Shown here: positions 58,401 through 64,000 of the stretch, one piece after another
Layout of the letters: every line of letters starts with the position of its first letter
Position numbering within the stretch: the first letter of the stretch is position 1
Assembly (NCBI GenBank): GCA_021732995.1
Contig: JAKFWA010000028.1
Location: 62,001 to 126,000, forward strand
From: Planctomycetaceae bacterium
GTDB lineage: Bacteria > Planctomycetota > Planctomycetia > Planctomycetales > Planctomycetaceae
DNA length: 64,000 nucleotides
Direction of reading: 5' to 3'
The notes under the pieces: model-generated
The model's database searches: none
What the model was told of the DNA's origin: nothing
The model's input: only the letters and a program-made list of their open reading frames with translations
Program-made: the position numbers and the translations under genes

Positions 58401-59077
58401 CGATTCTCAACGTAAACCTCGAGTGTCGCACCTTGTACGATGGTCAGCGTGGGCTTCTCCGCCGTGGTCAGCGGTTCGAGGTCTTCCGTAACGAATCGCA
58501 GTTCAAACTTACGTGGCCAAGGAATGTCTGCCAGTGGAAAGGCCAGCCGCTTCAGTGCGGTGGCGGCGTTGGCAGGGCTGAAGCCGGCGATGGTCAGGAC
58601 GATCGCGCACGTGATTCCGACGATGATCCCCACCTTGCGAAGCGGATGATGCTCCAAGAGTCCGTCCATTGAGACGCGGTTTAATTGGTCGAGAGTTCGT
58701 CGAATGACCTCGCGCTGCATCGCAGGCGACCCGAGTTTCGAGTTCTGTTCGTCCAGCAGAAACTGCACGGTGCTGGAGAGGCCGTCATTCAGCCCCGGAT
58801 AACGACGCTCAATTCGCAAGGCGATGTCGACATCTCCGAGCGAGGTCCACAACGGTACCAGCAGCCAGCGCCAGCCGACGTAACCGCCAGCCGCGAGGAT
58901 GAAGACGTCGAGCACCAGTCGTGCTCCGCCATCAAGGTGGCAGATCCAGTCCAACAGGCCCGCGACGAAGATGGAACTCATTAAGGTGGCGGCCAGCCAG
59001 GCACTACCATAGAGCCACAGCGTGCGTCGAATTCGCTGTCTCAGCCGCTGCAGTCGCTCGAAGAGTTGTGGGGCCAT
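55496..59077 (-). CDS. Very large coiled-coil membrane protein, DUF4175-like
   Basis: 1193 residues. Two membrane helices near 18-75 and one near 148-170, separated by a conserved soluble stretch (ALRIERRYPGLNDGLSSTVQFL). A beta-rich region of about 300 residues follows (PPRLDSMRLKVTPPAYTQQPE, DLTPDVRIDEPSTDL), then about 600 residues of Gln/Glu/Arg-rich coiled coil. DUF4175-type proteins with this order occur in alphaproteobacteria and are linked by context to aerotolerance (Bat-like) systems with MoxR. Here the partner is the Gln-rich gene downstream. Function unproven; the coiled coil probably lies outside the membrane. Confidence 0.8.
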   Translation of the reverse strand: MAPQLFERLQRLRQRIRRTLWLYGSAWLAATLMSSIFVAGLLDWICHLDGGARLVLDVFILAAGGYVGWRWLLVPLWTSLGDVDIALRIERRYPGLNDGLSSTVQFLLDEQNSKLGSPAMQREVIRRTLDQLNRVSMDGLLEHHPLRKVGIIVGITCAIVLTIAGFSPANAATALKRLAFPLADIPWPRKFELRFVTEDLEPLTTAEKPTLTIVQGATLEVYVENRRGPLPPDLTFEAVRADGKKASERMHQTSLWDAKGRAREIGGASLLVAKGPILIRAVGGDGETSTVEINVVPPPRLDSMRLKVTPPAYTQQPERTLPENVGNIEGYVGTKVEITGLSNKELQAASAARKDAEAAELTIESDTRKVRGQFTLNRSGSYAWWLALRDQQGFENPDTQRFDLRVLPDLTPDVRIDEPSTDLTVTPTAQVRFKIAAKDDLGLKQITLATSRPVTAEEKAAPTEAQRTELFTEDSRPQQQAVEHTLELAPLQLQPGQRVVVHAEATDYCDIGEVHLGKSNTRTLTVISPEEKRSELADRQAALLLELERVQKLEQTARGHVKELQVQLDQAGSLRPEDLDLLKRVELDQRQINSRIGGEQDGVVGQTRALRRERELNAVSDPQAEQLLGKLSDDLDFLRRESLPQIERDLTQALKLNAGETHNKSADTDKQRERTRQSLDHTAQQQDQVLDTLAKTLRELGAWRDGRNLAGDLRELTSEQQKLANDTRQLGQATISKSTAELTPQQKAELNKLSERQQQLANRVGDFQKNLATPSNDEGASTEQRAARESLQHQVEQEKLDTQMREAAKEVSGNKIAQAVQKQEQLVETLKKLQAVLNDDDVTDTETLVKQLNQAQAELGQLREQQESLMRKIDEAGQQPPGQQRDEALAQLRKEEEQLRHKSEEMLRRLQRLGSHSARRAAQRAADHMRQAEEALAQNNPDQAEEELQETLDDLEQAERELNRDKKRAELELAQEVLERISDELVTLRDRQQAAIDEAKRIRGEFETAGKWSRGLLKSARGLGQSQRNLSDETLNKSKDVKSVEVLSLALTSAARLMESAAKKLEQDQPDLSAETLEFQERARQRIVDVLTAINEKDNDKKNSNEQNKTGGEGGNSGPQGESVTIIAQLKIIRAMQIDLNDRTQQIKNTRPKSGELPASQSAELQTISEEQAALADLIRQLTEFFGDAPEPQ

Positions 59078-59252
59078 GAAGCGTTTTCGCCAGAGATGGA
59101 CGGACCAGCCACCTGCAGTCTAGCAGGCGAGAACTCCGGGAGCACAGACCGCGTGCGGCCATTTGCGGGGCGGGGATCTCAAAACTAAGTCGGCTGATTT
59201 CACGCAGACTTCGCAGAAATCCCTCGTCAGTAACGTTGGAGACGCCTCTAAC

Positions 59253-60782
59253 TTAGCGGATCGTGAGCAGTTTCCCGTCAGACAGTTTAATCAGGACATC
59301 GCCACGCAGGGTTTTGACCGCCTCCTGAAACTGCTCCGGGTTGCGAACCGGCTTGCCTGCGACTTCGGAGACGAGCTGCCCGGATCGCAGTTGTGCGTTG
59401 GCCGCCGCGCTACCCGCCTCAACCGCCAGAATCAGTACGCCGGAGGGATAAGGAACGTCGAGATTCGGATCGGTGTGTTCTTCGCGGGCTGTTGGCCAAT
59501 CCACCTTCAGGCCGCGCCACGCGGGATAGCGATCGACCGACGTGATGATCGAGTCCGTCTCCTTGGCCGGCCATTTTCCGGCTGTGGCTGTCAGGACCCG
59601 GTTGCCGAGCAGTTGCATCACGATCTTGGCGCCAGGGCCAGCCAAGCCAACTTCGCGCATGAGGTCTTCGTCAGTGGCGACGGGGCGGTTGTTGATGGCC
59701 AGCACATACTGTCCGGGTTGCAAACCGGCTTGAGCCGCAGGCGAATTGTGCTTCACGGACTGAATGCGAACAACGCTCCGCTGGCCGGCGGGCACGCCGT
59801 ACATGTGCCCGTTCTCCAGTGGTTGAGTTTTTGGGACGAGTCCCAGCAGGCCGTACTCGGCTTCCGTACCGTTCAACAGTGACTCGACGATTCGCCGCGT
59901 GTTGCGATTGATCGGAATCGCGAAGCCCACGGATGTTTCGTAGCCCTGCAGCGCGGCTAGCGAGGTCGTTACTCCGACCAGTTGTCCTTGTCGGTTGAGT
60001 AACGCTCCGCCGCTGGTGCCGATGTTCAATCGCGTGTCGACTTGAATCAGGGTGCCGAAGTTGTGAATCGAGTTTTGCTGAGTCCGCGCAATGGAACTGT
60101 CGACGAAGGGCATGCGTGCCAGGTTTCCGACCATTCCGAAGCTGATGGTCGGAGCCCCGTCGCGGGCCAGTGCATAGGGATTCCCGATGACGAAGACGAG
60201 CTGACCCTTCTTGACTTGATCTCCATCAAAGAGGGGAATCGCGGGCAGGTTCTCTTCTTGCAAGTTTGTGTTGCGTCGCAAATCCAGTTTGAGAACGGCG
60301 AGGTCACTGCGGGGGTCGGCGGCGTAGATGTAAGCTTCAAAGCTTTGTGCCTTGGGGAGCTGCACGAAGATCTGGCTGTCTGACTTGGCTTCGGGATCGC
60401 GGAACGTTCGACCGCCACGGACGAGGTGATAGTTCGTGAGGATCAGACGCTCGTTGGGTTTGTTCGGCGGGGCAACCAACACGCCGGTGCCGAAGTCAGT
60501 CGGCAGATAGTTTCCCTGGAATGGATCGTGCGACTGCACGAGCGGCTCGGCTTCGTTCGGCAGGTTGAAGACGTTCTTACGAGGCGGTCGCGACATCGAA
60601 ACAGACCGCTGCGGCAGTCGTGAGACCGCGACCACCGCAGACTCGGCTTGTTCGACGAGCTTCGTGGCTGCGTCTTCAAACGCCTGCAGCACGGCACCGG
60701 CGTCCTGAGCGCGCGAAGGCCGCGCACCAATCAGCACCAGTCCGAAACTGGCGAAGAGCAGGCTCCATCGGCGAAATGACAT
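59253..60782 (-). CDS. HtrA-like trypsin-fold protease with two PDZ domains
   Basis: 509 residues, exported (signal ending RPSRAQ). Residues about 95-315 are a trypsin-like domain with the triad His119 (LTNYHLV), Asp160 (DPRSDLAVLKL) and Ser257 (GTSGGALL, where HtrA usually has GNSGG). Two PDZ-like regions follow near 355-400 (SPAAQAGLQPGQYVLAINN) and 450-505 (GSAAANAQLRSGQLVSEVAG). It should degrade or refold damaged envelope proteins. The triad is complete, so activity is likely. The ATG at 60782 is chosen for the signal peptide. Confidence 0.92.
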   Translation of the reverse strand: MSFRRWSLLFASFGLVLIGARPSRAQDAGAVLQAFEDAATKLVEQAESAVVAVSRLPQRSVSMSRPPRKNVFNLPNEAEPLVQSHDPFQGNYLPTDFGTGVLVAPPNKPNERLILTNYHLVRGGRTFRDPEAKSDSQIFVQLPKAQSFEAYIYAADPRSDLAVLKLDLRRNTNLQEENLPAIPLFDGDQVKKGQLVFVIGNPYALARDGAPTISFGMVGNLARMPFVDSSIARTQQNSIHNFGTLIQVDTRLNIGTSGGALLNRQGQLVGVTTSLAALQGYETSVGFAIPINRNTRRIVESLLNGTEAEYGLLGLVPKTQPLENGHMYGVPAGQRSVVRIQSVKHNSPAAQAGLQPGQYVLAINNRPVATDEDLMREVGLAGPGAKIVMQLLGNRVLTATAGKWPAKETDSIITSVDRYPAWRGLKVDWPTAREEHTDPNLDVPYPSGVLILAVEAGSAAANAQLRSGQLVSEVAGKPVRNPEQFQEAVKTLRGDVLIKLSDGKLLTIR

Positions 60783-60937
60783 TGGCTGCGTCCTTGACGG
60801 GAAGCATCGGTACGACTTCAACTCTCACGATGCTATCGGCTGACTGTGAGCGTGTCGCCACGAACCGGGCGAGTTGCTGGTACGCGGTGACAGTGAACTC
60901 TGCTGCTTGAGAACCCCGCACTCAAGAGGAAACACTG

Positions 60938-62353
60938 ATGAGCGACGATCAACGCATCTCAATCTGGCATTTTGGGCGGCGTCGCAGGATTGCTCGATGG
61001 TTGCTGAGCGGTCTGCTGCTGTTGAGTGGGTCCGCGACGAGTGCTGAAGACGCAGAGACGCCTTGGCCGCCCGCTGGGGAGAACGTCGTCAAGGTGATTC
61101 AAGGGAAGGAGTTGCTGCGCGTTCCTGAGTCGGTGATGGCCGCGAGAGAGAAGCCGGGAGCGGCTGAGTTCACAGTCGCTGAGCATCCGCCGGTCGTGAC
61201 CCTGGCATTTCATTCACAACTGGGAACGAACGCCGCGAAACGGCGATTGTGGTCATCCTGGGGTGATATCTGCGTAGCCGATGATGGGAAGGCCTACTGC
61301 GGAATCGGCGATCACGGGAATGACGTCGGCGGCGACGCGCGCTGTTTTGTGTACTGCTGGGACCCGCAGCGCAAGGTTTTGGAACAAGTGGTCGATATGA
61401 ATCGGGTCGTGCCGCCTCAGGAAGGGCAGCCGGCCTGGTCCAAGATTCATGCGAAGATCGATGCCGGTCCAGACGGGATGATCTATTTCTCCTGTACATT
61501 GAATGACGGCAACCGAGCGAAGTTGCCGACCCACAAGTGGAATGACGGGTTGCCCGGAGGTCAGCTTTACCAGTTCGATCCGAAAACTCGCCGCACGGTG
61601 GCTTTTGCGAGCTTGCCCGCTCGACGTTGCACCGCGACTTCGCTGCTGGATCGTCAGCGCAATGTGTGGTGGTGCAATCTGGAAGCCGGTGAGGGCAATG
61701 CCCTCTATGCGCTCGACTTGAAGACCAGGCAGCCGATTTTTCAGGCGCCGGATGGATCATTGGGTTTCAACCGTAACTTCACTTTGGCCCGTGACGGTTC
61801 GATTTATTTCAACGGCACCGATTCGCTCATGAAGTGGGATCCGAAGACGAAACAGAGCGTGACTTTGAAGGCGAAGTTTGAGAACTCACCCGGCATGCGC
61901 TGCTCAACGGGAGAAACGCGCGATGGTCACATCTATGGCGTGACTCATTCATCGAGCCAGCTTTTCCGTTATTCGATCGCGAAGGATGAGCTGACGATGC
62001 TGGGGCCGAACTGGCTGAGTGGCTCGTATACGGCGGTTTGCGAACTGTCACCGGACGAAAAGTACCTGTATTTCTTGCCGGGTTCCCACGGTGGGGCATT
62101 CAAGGACGGTACGCCAATCGTGCGGTACGAGATCGCGTCTGGTCGTCGCGACGTGCTGGCGTTCCTTGCGGCAGCAACTGAGTCAGCGACTGATTACGTT
62201 CCAGCGGGAACTTACGGCATTAAGCTGAGTGCTGACGGCAAGATGCTCTACGGGAACTTCAATGGTCATCCAAGCGATCGCATCCGGCCGAAGACGATGA
62301 AGCCTAATGGTTTCGGCTTGTGCGCGTTCGCTGCGATTCAACTGCCTGACTGA
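60938..62353 (+). CDS. Secreted beta-propeller-like protein
   Basis: 471 residues. A basic N-terminus then a signal helix (WLLSGLLLLSGSATSA). The mature part repeats short beta units with Gly/Asp turns: DICVADDGKAYCGIGDHG, IDAGPDGMIYFSC, LARDGSIYFNGTD, TRDGHIYGVTHSS, LSPDEKYLYFLPGSHGG, LSADGKMLYGNFN. This suits a six- or seven-bladed propeller such as SMP-30/gluconolactonase-like or NHL-type folds, but no catalytic set is recognised. Diverges from the protease gene and is convergent with the HD-GYP gene. Confidence 0.78.
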   Translation: MSDDQRISIWHFGRRRRIARWLLSGLLLLSGSATSAEDAETPWPPAGENVVKVIQGKELLRVPESVMAAREKPGAAEFTVAEHPPVVTLAFHSQLGTNAAKRRLWSSWGDICVADDGKAYCGIGDHGNDVGGDARCFVYCWDPQRKVLEQVVDMNRVVPPQEGQPAWSKIHAKIDAGPDGMIYFSCTLNDGNRAKLPTHKWNDGLPGGQLYQFDPKTRRTVAFASLPARRCTATSLLDRQRNVWWCNLEAGEGNALYALDLKTRQPIFQAPDGSLGFNRNFTLARDGSIYFNGTDSLMKWDPKTKQSVTLKAKFENSPGMRCSTGETRDGHIYGVTHSSSQLFRYSIAKDELTMLGPNWLSGSYTAVCELSPDEKYLYFLPGSHGGAFKDGTPIVRYEIASGRRDVLAFLAAATESATDYVPAGTYGIKLSADGKMLYGNFNGHPSDRIRPKTMKPNGFGLCAFAAIQLPD

Positions 62354-62381
62354 TGAGCAGCTTGACTGCCGACGAAGTCGC

Positions 62382-63488
62382 CTAGTTGCAGCACTCGGAG
62401 GTCAGTTGCTGATCAACATGACGAAGTACGGTTCCGAGCAGGCTGGAGTCTGCCTTGTGCGTTGACGGAGCGTTGACCAGAGGTGCTACGTCCTCGACGT
62501 ACATCGCCCGGAACTGCTCGTGGATGCTCAGGAATACATCGACCAGCAACGGATCGAACTGGGTTCCGCGACCCTCCAGAATCGCTTCCACACAAGCGTC
62601 GTGCGTGAACGCTTCTTTGTAACAACGTCGAGTCGCCAGCGCGTCATACACATCAGCGATGGCCACAATCCGGGCTGAGAGGGGAATGAACGGGCCGCCG
62701 ATTCCTGTTGGATAGCCTTTGCCGTCCCAGCGTTCGTGATGGAACAGGGCGATCTCGTGAGCCATCTGCAGAAAGTTGGTGTCACCCAAGTACGCCTGGA
62801 TGGATTGCAGGCAGTCGCTGCTGATCTTGGGGTGAGCCTGAATGCGGGCTCGCTCGGCTGGATTCAGCGAGCCAGACTTCATCAGGATCGCGTCTTCAAT
62901 GCCGACTTTGCCGATGTCGTGCAGCGATGAACTGATGCGGATCAGACGAATGAACTCCGGGGTGATGCTGTTCTGTAACTCGGTTCGCCGCTGAGCCGCT
63001 TCGGCCAGAAGGGTGGAAAGTCGTGATACGCGATCAATGTGTCCGTCGGGATCGCCTTCTCGCGAACTGGCCAGCTTGGAGAGCCCTACAATCATGGCCT
63101 CCTGAGTGCGTTCCAGTTGCTCCTGGTGCCGTTCAATAACCTCGATACACGCACTTTTTTGACGTCGGAAATGCAGGTTCAGTCGATGGAAGATCCAGTA
63201 CCCGAGGCTGGCTTGTAAGGCGGTCGTGGTGAGCAGAGCTGTCAGAACTGTCGAGGCGGAAGCGCCGGTGCAGACGGGAGCGAGCAGGACGCTGAAGCAG
63301 GCGAGATTTAAGATGAGGAACGCGCCAAGACACTTGGCACACCACGATCCGCAAACGATCTGGTCGTCAGAACCGCTTGCTGGATCGGTCGCGGTGCCGG
63401 AGTCCGGCCGCTGCCTGTTGTTTGTTTGGCTCGGCCGATGATCAGCCGACGGGCGGCTGGTGATCGACTGAGCGTTCAACGCACGCAT
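62382..63488 (-). CDS. Membrane HD-GYP domain protein
   Basis: 368 residues. Two membrane helices (about 53-72 and 80-101), a coiled linker, then a complete HD-GYP domain: HD at 190-191 in SSLHDIGKVGI, HPKIS at 219-223, and HHERWDGKGYP at 250-260. HD-GYP proteins hydrolyse cyclic di-GMP and so favour motility over attachment. No receiver or PAS domain is present, so the input probably comes through the short membrane region. The location next to surface-glycan and propeller genes fits control of attachment, but no direct link is shown. Confidence 0.92.
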   Translation of the reverse strand: MRALNAQSITSRPSADHRPSQTNNRQRPDSGTATDPASGSDDQIVCGSWCAKCLGAFLILNLACFSVLLAPVCTGASASTVLTALLTTTALQASLGYWIFHRLNLHFRRQKSACIEVIERHQEQLERTQEAMIVGLSKLASSREGDPDGHIDRVSRLSTLLAEAAQRRTELQNSITPEFIRLIRISSSLHDIGKVGIEDAILMKSGSLNPAERARIQAHPKISSDCLQSIQAYLGDTNFLQMAHEIALFHHERWDGKGYPTGIGGPFIPLSARIVAIADVYDALATRRCYKEAFTHDACVEAILEGRGTQFDPLLVDVFLSIHEQFRAMYVEDVAPLVNAPSTHKADSSLLGTVLRHVDQQLTSECCN

Positions 63489-63747
63489 GATACTGCCTCA
63501 GAAGGAGCGCAATGATTCCATCCGAAACAGGTAGGTCTGAAACGTGCGCTGTCAAAACTGGCGGTTGGATGCCGTTGAGATTTGCAGAGAGAAGCCGGGT
63601 AATGGTGCTGATTGTCCGGATCGTGTGACTCCTGCCGGAGTTCCGGATTCGTTTAAGGTTGCTTGTCGGTCTTGTCTGCCGGGGAGGGCATTGCCAGAAT
63701 GCTGCCCGTCGGGCGCTCCGGAATTTGACTCGCAGGTAAACGGATAA

Positions 63748-64000
63748 ATGCCAATTCAAGGACATCTCAGAGCTATCGCCGGCACCTTGGTGCGCGTCAA
63801 GTTGCGGCGACAGGCGAAGCATTTCCTGAAAGCCACTCGCGACTGTCGCCGCACACAAGAGAAAGTGCTGCATTCGCTGCTGGAACTGAATGGCAAGAGC
63901 GACTTGGCACGATCCTACGGGCTGCACGCGGCGAAAACGCCCGCTGACTTTGCCCGCGCCATGCCAGTCACGAATTACGAGAACTACCGCGAGGCGATTG
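63748..64000 (+). CDS. GH3-like acyl-adenylating protein, 5' part
   Basis: The first 84 residues only; the gene runs out of the window. The order of helix FLKATRDCRRTQEKVLHSLL, NGKSDLARSYGLHAAKTPADFARAMPVTNYENYREAI fits the N-terminus of the GH3 auxin-responsive-promoter family, which joins amino acids to carboxylic acids through an adenylate. In bacteria the substrates are unknown. AGG lies about 10 bases ahead of the ATG. The call rests on a short stretch and needs the rest of the gene. Confidence 0.65.
   Translation, partial: MPIQGHLRAIAGTLVRVKLRRQAKHFLKATRDCRRTQEKVLHSLLELNGKSDLARSYGLHAAKTPADFARAMPVTNYENYREAI

Noticed and set aside
63544-63747. 67-codon frame ahead of the GH3-like gene
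   Set aside because: No ribosome site; it ends right at the GH3-like start and is probably leader sequence.

Overview
The window looks like a chromosomal segment of a member of the Planctomycetota, probably a Planctomycetaceae-like lineage. The evidence is the set of families hardly seen elsewhere in this combination: two DUF1549/DUF1553 proteins with planctomycete cytochrome c-like motifs, a PVC-type membrane-bound dehydrogenase/HEAT/heme-binding protein, a Tat-exported Gfo/Idh/MocA oxidoreductase, a CRTAC1-like FG-GAP/ASPIC-UnbV protein, and a large RTX-repeat protein with an EDR-type N-terminal motif. GC content is high and evenly so. I saw no rRNA, tRNA, CRISPR array, insertion sequence or phage gene, so this reads as stable chromosome, not an island.

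Layout. 1-12.4 kb: a truncated GlnE-type adenylyltransferase carrying an ACT-like module, a triple-BON secreted protein, HtpG, the PVC heme protein, two small covarying palindromic repeats, a MoxR ATPase, a small secreted protein and a Gfo/Idh/MocA oxidoreductase. 13-22.8 kb: the 1241-residue RTX protein, convergent trxB, a sufE-sufS pair, a DUF1549/DUF1553 protein with two inserted EF-hands, and trxA with a recognisable promoter and a leader hairpin. 22.9-31.1 kb: a long coiled-coil protein followed by a Ski2-like helicase, the FG-GAP protein, a TIGR01777 SDR protein and NAD kinase. 31.4-37.5 kb: an envelope-type cluster made of a bitopic SLBB-like protein overlapping an actin-like ATPase by four bases, a LysM lipoprotein, a mini-lipoprotein, a secreted unknown and an orphan ABC ATPase.

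37.5-54.6 kb is a surface-glycan region. Four glycosyltransferases (one membrane GT2, three GT4) are on the minus strand. A second DUF1549/DUF1553 protein and a GT-C-like membrane protein follow on the same strand. A plus-strand run then carries a polyprenyl-phosphate GT2, a polytopic membrane protein, a membrane-anchored unknown, an ArnT-like GT39 and a GT2-methyltransferase fusion. No Wzx flippase or Wzy polymerase was recognised. 54.7-64 kb holds a Q-rich secreted protein with a 1193-residue DUF4175-like coiled-coil membrane protein, an HtrA-like PDZ protease, a secreted propeller-like protein, an HD-GYP protein and the start of a GH3-like gene cut by the window end.

The genes fall into four themes: envelope and surface-glycan construction, thiol and Fe-S housekeeping (trxA, trxB, sufE, sufS), protein quality control (htpG, HtrA-like), and the planctomycete-specific secreted heme/DUF1549 set. 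The best candidate for an undescribed system is the SLBB/actin-like/LysM cluster at 31.4-35.6 kb, since most planctomycetes lack FtsZ. That functional link is inference. All family assignments come from motif reading, not from database searches.
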